Positions 1 through 7,361 of a stretch of DNA of 64,000 nucleotides are shown piece after piece (the stretch's first letter is position 1; each line of letters begins with the position of its first letter). The notes below the pieces were generated by a model. The model did no database searches, was not told where the DNA came from, and saw only the letters and a program-made list of their open reading frames with translations. This DNA comes from Bradyrhizobium sp. PSBB068 (GTDB lineage: Bacteria > Pseudomonadota > Alphaproteobacteria > Rhizobiales > Xanthobacteraceae). The stretch lies in contig CP069300.1 in NCBI GenBank assembly GCA_016839165.1, forward strand, positions 1,736,001 to 1,800,000, read 5' to 3'. A program made the translations under genes and the position numbers.

Positions 1-254
1 ACGGTCACCGCCGAGCCGAGGCGGATATTCTCCGTGCGCGCGGCGATGGCCGCCAGCACGGTCTCGGGCGAGGAGATCGCAAAATCGGCCCGGTGGTGCT
101 CGCCGAGCCCGATGAAATCGATTCCGAGCTGATCGGCCAGCACCGCTTCGTCGACGACGTTGCGGATCACCTGGGCGTGGGCCAGCGGCGCCCCGCCGGC
201 GTCGTTGGTGACGTCGCCGAACGTATCGAGCCCAAATTCGAGGGAGGTCGTCAT
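1..254 (-). CDS. LLM-class flavin-dependent oxidoreductase, N-terminal fragment
   Basis: This is the first 84 residues of a bacterial luciferase-like (LLM) oxidoreductase; the rest lies left of the window. The reading starts at ATG 254-252 with MTTSLEFGLDTFGD and continues with LADQLGIDFIGLGEHH. This is the usual first beta-strand and the GEHH segment of the FMN-dependent TIM-barrel fold. Family members oxidise aldehydes, sulfonates or other small molecules with reduced FMN. The substrate cannot be told from this fragment. An 8-bp inverted repeat lies about 20 bp upstream of the start. Confidence 0.85.
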   Translation of the reverse strand, partial: MTTSLEFGLDTFGDVTNDAGGAPLAHAQVIRNVVDEAVLADQLGIDFIGLGEHHRADFAISSPETVLAAIAARTENIRLGSAVT

Positions 255-275
255 CACATAGTCCAGTTTGTCGGC

Positions 276-294
276 GTGGCGGAGCATCCGCCAC
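276..294. promoter_or_regulatory. Short perfect dyad upstream of the LLM gene
   Basis: GTGGCGGA and TCCGCCAC form a perfect 8-bp inverted repeat with a 3-nt spacer, starting 22 bp upstream of the ATG at 254. It could be an operator or an mRNA hairpin in the leader. The function is inferred only from symmetry and position. Confidence 0.3.
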
Positions 295-465
295 GGGCCA
301 CCCATCGCACGCAGGCCGAGAGGTCGTGTTGCTTGCTGAGATGTCCGCAAGCCCGCGCTGTGGAGCCTTCAGTTGGAGATGGGACGGAAATATTACCGGT
401 TCGCGGCCCGACAAGGTCACGTCGCGAAACGCAGCGTTTCCAGGTCGCGGGGCGCCGCTGGCTGA

Positions 466-1389
466 TCAGCCCGGAACGACCAGGAAGCCGGCGCGCGGGA
501 AATGCACCACGACCGCGCCGGCGCGTTCGTCGGACCGGCGGATCGCGATGTGCTGGGCCGACAGCGAGACGATCTCGCCGCGGACCGGGACCTTGCCGTA
601 GTCATCCGGCATCACGCTGACGATGTCGCCCGGTTTGCGGCCGTTCGGATCGGCAGGGTCGCCGAAGACGGGCGACTCCGGCCGCGCCTTCGCCGCGATC
701 TCGAGCGCGTCGCCCGACGACATCTCGGTGCGCGTGCCGTGGCCGATGGCGCGGATGCGTTGCTCCCAGGCCGCAATGCGGGGCCAGGATTTCATCATCT
801 CGTCCATCGTGGCGAGGCTCTGCCGCGCGTACCACACGTTCATGTAGGCGCTGACGTCGGCGAGGCTGAACTCGCCGAAAAGAAACGGCCTGTTGTCACC
901 GAGTTGCGCCTCGATCCAGTCGACATTGGCGCGGAACTGGTCGCGCATCTGTGGCAGCGCCGCGGTCATGGCGGCAATGTCGAACTTGCCGCCACGCAGC
1001 TTCTCGCGGTCCGCGATAAAATCCTGCGGGACCTTGTCGCCGATGAAGCCGAATACGAGGTTCACCGTGCTCTGGAAGAATGGCCGGTCGGTCCACATGC
1101 CGAGCGCCCAGGGCATCCCGGCATGGCCTGCCGGAAACAGCGTCGGCGTTGGAAAGCGCCGCTCCAGTTCGCGGATGATGATCTGGGTGTCGCAATAGAT
1201 GTCGGCACCGATCTGCATCGTCGGCGTGCGGCGGTAGCCGCCGGTCATCGGCATCAGGTCCGGCCGCGGCATGATCCGGGAAATCCGCACCGAGTTCCAG
1301 GCGAGCTGCTTGAATCCGAAGATGACGCGGATCTTCTCGGAGAACGGCGACTGGTCGAAATGATGCAGGATCGGCGTGGGCTGCGACAT
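466..1389 (-). CDS. Glutathione S-transferase family protein
   Basis: A 307-residue cytosolic protein. Its N-terminus (ILHHFDQSPFSEKIRV, about residues 6-21) is the thioredoxin-like GST domain, with the SPFSEK segment at the glutathione-binding position. The middle (about 100-215) is the helical C-terminal GST domain, including FGEFSLADVSAYM. About 90 further residues at the C-terminus (KPGDIVSVMPDDYGKVPVRG) form a beta-rich tail beyond a normal GST of about 200-220 residues. The start at MSQPTP (ATG 1389) puts the GST fold at once in register; an open frame continues upstream but matches nothing. Family members conjugate or reduce electrophiles with glutathione; the substrate is unknown. It lies downstream of the SDR gene on the same strand, 112 bp away. 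Confidence 0.85.
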   Translation of the reverse strand: MSQPTPILHHFDQSPFSEKIRVIFGFKQLAWNSVRISRIMPRPDLMPMTGGYRRTPTMQIGADIYCDTQIIIRELERRFPTPTLFPAGHAGMPWALGMWTDRPFFQSTVNLVFGFIGDKVPQDFIADREKLRGGKFDIAAMTAALPQMRDQFRANVDWIEAQLGDNRPFLFGEFSLADVSAYMNVWYARQSLATMDEMMKSWPRIAAWEQRIRAIGHGTRTEMSSGDALEIAAKARPESPVFGDPADPNGRKPGDIVSVMPDDYGKVPVRGEIVSLSAQHIAIRRSDERAGAVVVHFPRAGFLVVPG

Positions 1390-1501
1390 GGCCTTCTCCC
1401 GGGACAGGTTGCGATCTCGAACGGACCTTGTCGCATAGCCTGACAAGATTTGCGCCGATCGCAATCGATTTTCCCGGGTGAAGGCGTGCCGCCACGGGCG
1501 C

Positions 1502-2260
1502 TCAGAACTGCTCCGCCCACGGCCGCAGATCAAGCTCCAGCGTCCAGGCGCTGCGATGCTGGTGATGCAGCACCCAATAGGCGTCGGCGATCGCAGCGAT
1601 GTTGAGCAGCCCGTCCGGTCCGCGATCGTCCTTCAACTGCGGACGCAGGCTCAGCAGGCGATCCCCCTCGATGCCGCCGTCGACCACGACGTGGCCGACA
1701 TGAATGCCCTGTGGCCCGAATTCCCGCGCAACGCTCTGCGCCAGCGCGCGCAGCGCCGCCTTGGCGGCGGCGAAGGGCGAATAATTGGCTTTGCCGCGCA
1801 GCGAGCCGCTGGCGCCGGTGAACACCAGCGTGCCGCCGCCGCGCGCGAGCAGCGCGGGGATCGCGGCCTGAGCGAGCTGGAAACCGCCGAGCGCGTGCTC
1901 GCGCCAGTGCTCCTCGAAACGCTGCTCGCTGACCTTGAGAAACGGCGCCGGCCGGTTGGAGCCCGCATTGTGCACGGCCATCGCGAGCGGCGCGAGCTTT
2001 TGTGCAGCCTCGACGAAGCGCGCGACGTCGGCCGCGGTGGAGGCATCGCCAACCACATGCGTGACCCTGGCGCCATCAGCAGCGAGTTCGGCGGCGGTTG
2101 CGGCGAGCTTCTCGGCATTGCGCCCGGCGATCGCGACGGGATAGCCGCCGGCGGCAAAACGGCGCGCGATCGCGGCGCCGAGGCCATTGGATGCGCCGAC
2201 GCCGGCAATCAGCACGCTGCCCTGCACGGCAATTGGTTCAAGGCCGGATCGGTTGTTCAT
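1502..2260 (-). CDS. SDR family protein with Phe at the catalytic Tyr position
   Basis: A 252-residue short-chain dehydrogenase/reductase fold. The cofactor motif GVGASNGLG (about residues 21-29) and the HNAG motif (N-A-G loop) are present. The active-site block reads TGASGS followed by NYSPFAAAKAALR, so the usual YxxxK is FxxxK: the acid/base tyrosine is replaced by Phe while the lysine is kept. Some SDR subgroups have this change, so it may bind NAD(P)H and do different or weak chemistry. The gene follows the TetR gene on the same strand after 37 bp, so the two are probably cotranscribed. Substrate unknown. Confidence 0.85.
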   Translation of the reverse strand: MNNRSGLEPIAVQGSVLIAGVGASNGLGAAIARRFAAGGYPVAIAGRNAEKLAATAAELAADGARVTHVVGDASTAADVARFVEAAQKLAPLAMAVHNAGSNRPAPFLKVSEQRFEEHWREHALGGFQLAQAAIPALLARGGGTLVFTGASGSLRGKANYSPFAAAKAALRALAQSVAREFGPQGIHVGHVVVDGGIEGDRLLSLRPQLKDDRGPDGLLNIAAIADAYWVLHHQHRSAWTLELDLRPWAEQF

Positions 2261-2297
2261 GGCTCACTCCATTCAAGCTGCCCGCGTAGCGGGAGGA

Positions 2298-2867
2298 TCA
2301 TTCGTCCGATGCCATTGCCACGATACCGTCGCGCACCGTGCGCAACACGGCGTCGGAGCGCCTCGAGTCGGTCAGCACGCGCGAGATCGCAAGCGCGCCG
2401 ACCATCGCACTGACTGCCAGGATTGCGCGGCTATCGTCATCATCATCGAATGTCTCGGCGACCTTGGCGATGAAGGATTCGATGTGCGGTTCCATCACCG
2501 CGCGGCATTGCGCGTCGGCGCGGCCGACATCGGAGATCAGCGCGCCGATCGCGCAGCCCGACTTGGGCTGGTCGCGATGGGCGCGGCTGAGATAGCTGCG
2601 CACCAGCGTGTTGATACTGACCGGCTTGTCGGGGTCGCGCGCTGCATGCGCCGACGCTTCACCGGCATTCAGCGCATGTTCCAGCGCCGCGGCGACCAGG
2701 TCGGAACGCGAGGCGAAATGCCCGTAGAATCCGCCATGGGTGAGCTTCACCTGCTGCATCAGGCTGCCGATGCTGAGCGCGTCGAGCCCCTTGTCGCGGA
2801 TCTGCGTTGCGGCCTCGTTCAGAATCCGCTCGCGGCTCCTGGCCTTGTCGGCCTGGGAATGGCCCAT
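2298..2867 (-). CDS. TetR/AcrR family transcriptional regulator
   Basis: A 189-residue regulator. The N-terminal helix-turn-helix is clear (ARSRERILNEAATQIRDKGLDALSI then LMQQVKLTHGGFYGHFASRSDLV, about residues 9-60). The C-terminal ligand domain contains GCAIGALISDVGR, as in the YcdC/NemR-like TetR group. It is divergent from the crotonase gene at 2970, and the shared gap carries a 22-bp palindrome that is the obvious operator. It probably represses itself, the SDR behind it and the crotonase. The ligand may be an acyl-CoA or an electrophile; this is inferred from neighbours only. Confidence 0.92.
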   Translation of the reverse strand: MGHSQADKARSRERILNEAATQIRDKGLDALSIGSLMQQVKLTHGGFYGHFASRSDLVAAALEHALNAGEASAHAARDPDKPVSINTLVRSYLSRAHRDQPKSGCAIGALISDVGRADAQCRAVMEPHIESFIAKVAETFDDDDDSRAILAVSAMVGALAISRVLTDSRRSDAVLRTVRDGIVAMASDE

Positions 2868-2915
2868 CTCAGTACCCCTGTTTGACTCTCATTCTGGATT
2901 ATGACCATCATGCAT

Positions 2916-2937
2916 CTGGATGACAAGCATCATCCAG
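2916..2937. promoter_or_regulatory. Palindromic operator between tetR and crotonase genes
   Basis: CTGGATGA, six bases, then TCATCCAG: a perfect 8-bp inverted repeat. It lies 49 bp upstream of the TetR start and 33 bp upstream of the crotonase start. A further half-site-like CTGGATTA begins at 2894, 22 bp (about two helical turns) to the left. The geometry fits a TetR dimer site controlling both directions. Confidence 0.65.
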
Positions 2938-2969
2938 AAAATAGTCAGTCACAAAGCAGGGAGCAACAG

Positions 2970-3758
2970 ATGTCGGGCAGCGCGAGCGAGGGTCGGGTCC
3001 GCCACGAGCGTCACGATCACATCCTGAAGATCATCATCGACAATCCCGCGAAGAAGAACGCCTTCAGCCCGGAGATGATGGCCGAGCTGTCCGACGCGCT
3101 GACACTGCTCGACAATGACGACGGTCTCTGGGTCGGCGTGCTCTGTGCTGCCGGCGGCAGCTTCACTGCAGGTCTCGACATGCCGAAATTCTTTGGCCCG
3201 ACCGCATCGCGCAAGCCGCTGCCGGAGGGCAACGTCGATCCCTTTGGATTGTCGAAGCGCTGCCGCAAGCCGATCGTCACGGCGGTGCAGGGCATCGTAT
3301 TCACCGTCGGCATCGAGATGATGCTGGCCGGCGATATCGTCGTCGCCGCCGATGACAGCCGGTTCTGCCAGATGGAGGCCAAGCGCGGCATCGCGCCGCT
3401 GGCCGGTGCGCATTTCCGCTACATCAGCCGCGCCGGGTGGGGTGATGCGATGTATCACCTCTTGCTGTGCGACGAGTTCACCGCAGCAGAAGCGCACCGG
3501 ATCGGCCTCGTGCAGGAGGTCGTGCCAGCGGGTCAGCAGGTGGAGCGTGCGATGGCGCTTGCCGGGATCATTGCGCGCAATGCGCCGCTTGGAATCCAGG
3601 TGACGAAAGAGGCGGGCCGCAAGTTCATCGAAGCCGGCGAGCAGGCGGCGATCGCGATCATCCCCGAGATCCGCGAACGCGTGCTCAACACGTCGGATGC
3701 GGCCGAAGGCATCAAGTCATTCGTGGAACGCCGCGCCGCCGTGTTCCAGGGGCGCTGA
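2970..3758 (+). CDS. Enoyl-CoA hydratase/isomerase (crotonase) family protein
   Basis: A 262-residue crotonase-fold protein. The oxyanion-hole segments are SFTAGLDMPKFF and GIVFTVGIEMMLAGDIVVAAD. The block QMEAKRGIAPLAGA keeps one Glu at the first catalytic position of enoyl-CoA hydratase. The second Glu position (AMEMVLTG in hydratases) reads AMYHLLLC, so it is not a textbook hydratase. ATG 2970 was chosen because GGGAG lies 7-8 bases upstream; an ATG at 2901 would place the operator inside the gene. It is divergent from TetR and is its likely target. The exact acyl-CoA reaction is unknown. Confidence 0.85.
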   Translation: MSGSASEGRVRHERHDHILKIIIDNPAKKNAFSPEMMAELSDALTLLDNDDGLWVGVLCAAGGSFTAGLDMPKFFGPTASRKPLPEGNVDPFGLSKRCRKPIVTAVQGIVFTVGIEMMLAGDIVVAADDSRFCQMEAKRGIAPLAGAHFRYISRAGWGDAMYHLLLCDEFTAAEAHRIGLVQEVVPAGQQVERAMALAGIIARNAPLGIQVTKEAGRKFIEAGEQAAIAIIPEIRERVLNTSDAAEGIKSFVERRAAVFQGR

Positions 3759-3806
3759 AGCATGATCCGGAAAAGTGCAAAGCGGGTTTTCCGGAAAGAT
3801 CATGCT
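3759..3806. repeat. Palindromic intergenic repeat, copy 1
   Basis: AGCATGATC at the left end pairs with GATCATGCT at the right, and CCGGAAAA inside pairs with TTTTCCGG. It starts just after the crotonase stop codon and is followed by a short AAAGCGCGAT tail. Copies of the same design lie at 10766-10812 and 41415-41462, so this is a dispersed family. It could fold in mRNA and act as a 3' end. Confidence 0.8.
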
Positions 3807-3858
3807 CGAACAAGGCGCTAAAGCGCGATGACGATCCTACCTGGTCTCATCGCGCCTT

Positions 3859-3886
3859 CGTCTCAGGGACGTTAGTCCCTGAGACG
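3859..3886. other. 12-bp perfect hairpin upstream of mipZ
   Basis: CGTCTCAGGGAC and GTCCCTGAGACG form a perfect 12-bp stem around GTTA. No U-tract follows on either strand, so it is not a classic intrinsic terminator. It sits between the crotonase 3' end and the mipZ leader and could be a protein-binding dyad or an RNA end. Confidence 0.45.
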
Positions 3887-3973
3887 TGCATTGCGTTCAC
3901 GGTACGTGCCCTCGATGCGGTTGTGACAATGATGTCGCAACCGCACGAATTTCGATCACGGTGATGTTGCGAC

Positions 3974-4066
3974 GACTCTTGTCGAGATTCGTCGAATCAG
4001 GGAGATTCAAAGCATTCATGAAATTTGATTTCGTCCTGCTTTGGCTCAAGCGTCCGGTAGGGATTC
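3974..4066. promoter_or_regulatory. Cluster of GANTC methylation sites upstream of mipZ
   Basis: GANTC occurs at 3974-3978, 3986-3990, 3994-3998, 4004-4008 and 4062-4066. That is five sites in 93 bp, four of them in 35 bp, against about one per 256 bp by chance. In alphaproteobacteria the CcrM methylase acts on GANTC, and GcrA/CcrM use such sites to time cell-cycle promoters. The position just upstream of a division gene suggests cell-cycle control. No other clear promoter motif was seen in 3887-4068. Confidence 0.6.
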
Positions 4067-4068
4067 CC

Positions 4069-4917
4069 ATGACAAACGCACGCGTCATCGTTGTAGGAAA
4101 CAACAAGGGCGGCTCCGGCAAGTCGACGATTGCCATGCACGTCGCCGTCGCGCTGATCAAGGCGGGTCAGCGCGTCGCCACCATCGATCTCGACAACAAG
4201 CAGAAATCGCTGACGCATTACGTCGATAACCGGCGGGACTGGGCGCGAGAGACCTCGCTCGATCTCGGCATCCCGGCACATATGTGCTTCGAGACGGTGA
4301 GCGGCAGGAGCAGCGAAGTCGAGACGCTCGGCCGCAGCGCGCTTGCCGAGATCGTCGAACGGCTCAGCCGGTCGCACGACTTCGTCGTCATCGACTGTCC
4401 CGGCCATGACACTTATCTGACGACGTTCACGCATGCGCTGGCGAATACGCTGATTACGCCGCTGAACGACAGCTTCGTCGACTTCGACGTCCTCGGCACC
4501 GTCGATCCGAACGACTTCAAGGTGACCGGCATCAGCCACTATTCGAAAATGGTGGAGGAGGCGCGGCGGCAGCGCAGCGCGAACGACCAGCCGGCATTCG
4601 AATGGGTGGTGCTGCGCAACCGTCTCTCCACGATCGGTTCGCGCAACAAGCGCGTGGTCGGCGAAGCCCTCGGCGAGCTATCGAAGACGCTGAACTTCCG
4701 CCTGGTCGACGGCTTGGCCGAACGTGTGATCTTCCGTGAATTCTACCCGCGCGGATTGACGGCGGTCGACGACGTCAATCAGCTCGCGATTGGCGGCCGC
4801 CCGACCATGTCGCATGTCACTGCATGGCTTGAGATGGAGCGGCTGATGACAGCGATCATGCTTGGCCATCTGGTGCGCCCGGCAGCCTCCTCCGAGGACA
4901 GCCGCGACGCGGCGTAA
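4069..4917 (+). CDS. mipZ: Division plane positioning ATPase MipZ
   Basis: A 282-residue P-loop ATPase of the ParA/MinD superfamily. Residues 1-20 carry the deviant Walker A motif (RVIVVGNNKGGSGKST, signature Lys13). A Walker B-like VVIDCPGHD and the MipZ-typical PLNDSFVDFDVLGTVDP and EWVVLRNRLSTIGSRN follow. In Caulobacter, MipZ binds the ParB-parS complex, forms a polar gradient and blocks FtsZ assembly away from midcell. ATG 4069 is used because the MipZ fold begins at once and GGTAGGGA precedes it; the frame is open further upstream without similarity. No parA or parB is adjacent, as expected for a stand-alone mipZ. GANTC sites precede it. Confidence 0.95.
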   Translation: MTNARVIVVGNNKGGSGKSTIAMHVAVALIKAGQRVATIDLDNKQKSLTHYVDNRRDWARETSLDLGIPAHMCFETVSGRSSEVETLGRSALAEIVERLSRSHDFVVIDCPGHDTYLTTFTHALANTLITPLNDSFVDFDVLGTVDPNDFKVTGISHYSKMVEEARRQRSANDQPAFEWVVLRNRLSTIGSRNKRVVGEALGELSKTLNFRLVDGLAERVIFREFYPRGLTAVDDVNQLAIGGRPTMSHVTAWLEMERLMTAIMLGHLVRPAASSEDSRDAA

Positions 4918-4932
4918 GGCGGCGTCGGCTCG

Positions 4933-6438
4933 CTATCGGCAATTGGTGTTGCCGGCATTGGCAATGGTCAGGAACGTGATCGTCGCGGGCGCGAAGGTGA
5001 TCGGTCCGGCCGCGGCAACCTCACCATTCAGCGCGGGGATCTGGTCGAAAGCCGCCAGCGCCAGCGGGCTGTCGTTGAGCCGAACGGTGCCGTCTGCGGG
5101 GTTTGCGCTCGCCAATGTGTATCGTTGCGAGGCGGCTGACAGGGTCAGCTTGCGCTGGTAACGCCGATCATTGTTGATGACGAGCAGGGCTACTCCGTCC
5201 GGCATGTCGCGTGCGCAATGCGCATAGACGTGGAGGCCGGGCTGCACGGTGACGCCGGCATCGAGCACGCTGGTTCCCATCAATCGCCGCCACAGCAGCG
5301 CGGCCCAGTAGTTCGGCCGCGGCAGATGGGTTCGCTCATCGAGCAGCCCGTAGTCGCTCGCCGCGAGCGTGTTGTGCATCACCACTTGAACGCCGGCCCT
5401 GGCGAGACGGCCGAGCTGATCGAGGTAGCGGAACGTATCGGTGAAGGTTGCAGCCCAGCGATTGCCACCGCAGGCAGTTTCCGCGGTCTCGGTCAGCCAG
5501 ATCGGTTTGCCCGATGCGAGCCGGTCGCGAAGCGTTCGGTAGAAGGCGAGCGTCTTCCCGGTTCGTGCCAGCCAGGCGTCCGACAGGGCGAACTTCGCGG
5601 TGCGATCGCCGGAGCAGCGCGCGGAGAGGGCGCCGTAATGATGATAGGAGACCTCGTCGATGCCCGCAGCCGACACCGCAAAGCGCGCGCGTGTATCGGC
5701 GCCGGTGCCGATCGTGCCTGGACCGAGGATCGTCACATCGGGCGCTGCGTCCTTCATGAAGGCACTGAACGCTGCAAAGTCGCGGCCGTAGGCTGCGGCG
5801 TCATAGCCTGCGGGAGCGCCGCCGATCGTCGGCAGATCGGGCTCGTTCATGAATTCCGCTGCGGCGATATGGCCACCGGCCGACCGCGTGAAGGCGAGAA
5901 GCTGCCGGGCCTGTTCCGCGCTCCATCGCCCCCCGGCGTCACGCGTGCCGGCGCTGATCGCAAAGGACGTGACGATGGGAGCGTCGACCGCGTGCGAGAA
6001 ATCGATCACCTCTCGCCATTGCTGCCGTGTCAGCACGCCGTTGAAGCCGGCCGGCGGTGCGGCCGGCGGCGTATCGGAATCGGCAAAGAACGTGCTGTTG
6101 GCCCAGGTTCCGCTCACGCGAAGATAGGCCGGAGCGAGCGCTGCGGCGAGTTTGCGCAGCCTGCCATCGCGCAGATCGATCGGTGTGCGCGGTGCCAATT
6201 GTTCCGTCTTGGCACTCGCATCGGCGGCCGCATAAGGCTTCCAGAACCGTCCGCCGGTCACCTCGACCATCTCGATGTTGTAGGACTGGAAGCGCGGGCC
6301 GATCGTGGCGACGCGCGGCATGGCGGCGACATCAAGCGTCGGCTCCGCCGCGATCGCCTTCGTGCCGAGGCAGGCGGCGATCGCCAGGACGACGACGCAT
6401 GCGAGGCGTCGAAGCGGATATGCCAAGCGGTCGCGCAC
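4933..6438 (-). CDS. Secreted glycoside hydrolase, GH79 (heparanase-like) family
   Basis: About 501 residues. The N-terminal part (RRLACVVVLAIAACLGTKAIAAEP) is a signal peptide with a likely cut after AIAA, so the enzyme acts outside the cytoplasm. The TIM-barrel catalytic domain has AEFMNEPD (acid/base Glu199) and WLTETAETACGG (nucleophile candidate Glu317), the arrangement of clan A heparanase/beta-glucuronidase enzymes. A C-terminal beta domain follows. The start is uncertain: GTG 6438 follows GGAGGG and gives a clean signal peptide, with TTG 6426 possible; the frame is open further upstream inside the next gene but is not credible there. The natural glycan is unknown. It sits at the end of a same-strand run with a sugar isomerase-like gene and a transporter. 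Confidence 0.75.
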   Translation of the reverse strand: MRDRLAYPLRRLACVVVLAIAACLGTKAIAAEPTLDVAAMPRVATIGPRFQSYNIEMVEVTGGRFWKPYAAADASAKTEQLAPRTPIDLRDGRLRKLAAALAPAYLRVSGTWANSTFFADSDTPPAAPPAGFNGVLTRQQWREVIDFSHAVDAPIVTSFAISAGTRDAGGRWSAEQARQLLAFTRSAGGHIAAAEFMNEPDLPTIGGAPAGYDAAAYGRDFAAFSAFMKDAAPDVTILGPGTIGTGADTRARFAVSAAGIDEVSYHHYGALSARCSGDRTAKFALSDAWLARTGKTLAFYRTLRDRLASGKPIWLTETAETACGGNRWAATFTDTFRYLDQLGRLARAGVQVVMHNTLAASDYGLLDERTHLPRPNYWAALLWRRLMGTSVLDAGVTVQPGLHVYAHCARDMPDGVALLVINNDRRYQRKLTLSAASQRYTLASANPADGTVRLNDSPLALAAFDQIPALNGEVAAAGPITFAPATITFLTIANAGNTNCR

Positions 6439-6497
6439 AGCCCCTCGCGTCCCTCCGAATTGCGGTTGTCGCAGGATGCGGCCGCGGCTCGTCCAAA

Positions 6498-7358
6498 TCA
6501 ACGCGGCGGCGGGCGTGGCGGCTCGTTCGCGATGCGCTCCCACAGCGCGCGGATCATGTCCTTCATGACCAGCGCGTCCTGCCATCGGTCGGACAATTCC
6601 CTGCCGTCGGGCCCGGTGATGGCATAGGGCGGCGGACCGAGCTCGCACAGGAAGGTCAGGGTTGCATCGGGCCCGGCGCGCTTCCGCCAGGAGCGGATGC
6701 CGTAGTCCCACCAGTCCATGAACAGCGACACCCAGCCCTGATGCTGCGCGAAGCCAAGCGAGATCTGCACCTGCTCGCGGCTCGCGATCCGGCCGTGGAT
6801 GCCCCAGGCATGGTCGAGAATGCGATGCATCATCGCATGATTGACATCGTCGACCGGCCAGGCGAATTCGCGGCCGACCAGATAGTGCGAGAGGTCGGCG
6901 GTCAGCCGCAGATCGGGAAAGCAGTCGAGCAGATCGAGCATGAAGAACAGGTCGGTCGTCATGCGGTCGCGATGGGTCTCGACATGCACGGGAACGCCGG
7001 CCTCCGCGGCAAGCCGTCGCCAGCCTTCGAGCAGGGGAATGCAGTCGGCGAGCCGGCGCGGCCGGACGTCCGGCTGCAGGTTGACGTGATCGGCGCCGAG
7101 CTCGGCGACCAGCTCGAGCACCGGCTTCAGGTCATCGACGCACTTCGGGTAGCATTGCGCCTGCCAGATCATGCCATGCGCGCGCAGGAAGCCCGTCACC
7201 TCGCGCGCGAAGGCCGGATCGATGAAGCGGACGCCGGCGCCGTCAAACCCGGCATCGCGGATCATCGCGAGCTGGGTTTGCAGCGGCCATTCGGCCTCAT
7301 CCGCCAGCCGCCGCTCCATCGCCCAGAGCGATTGCAGGACGCGCAGCTGCTGCGCCAC
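6498..7358 (-). CDS. Sugar phosphate isomerase/epimerase-like TIM-barrel protein
   Basis: A 286-residue AP-endonuclease-2/xylose-isomerase-like barrel. Strand motifs include IRDAGFDGAGVRFIDP, GADHVNLQPDVRP, VPVHVETHRDRM and RLTADLSHYLVG. The conserved Glu/His/Asp residues of this superfamily bind a divalent metal, and typical members isomerise or epimerise sugars or keto acids. The start ATG 7358 lies 3 bp after the transporter stop, so the two are cotranscribed. The reaction is not predictable from sequence; a link to the neighbouring glycosidase and transporter is an inference from order. Confidence 0.8.
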   Translation of the reverse strand: MAQQLRVLQSLWAMERRLADEAEWPLQTQLAMIRDAGFDGAGVRFIDPAFAREVTGFLRAHGMIWQAQCYPKCVDDLKPVLELVAELGADHVNLQPDVRPRRLADCIPLLEGWRRLAAEAGVPVHVETHRDRMTTDLFFMLDLLDCFPDLRLTADLSHYLVGREFAWPVDDVNHAMMHRILDHAWGIHGRIASREQVQISLGFAQHQGWVSLFMDWWDYGIRSWRKRAGPDATLTFLCELGPPPYAITGPDGRELSDRWQDALVMKDMIRALWERIANEPPRPPPR

Positions 7359-7361
7359 CGC

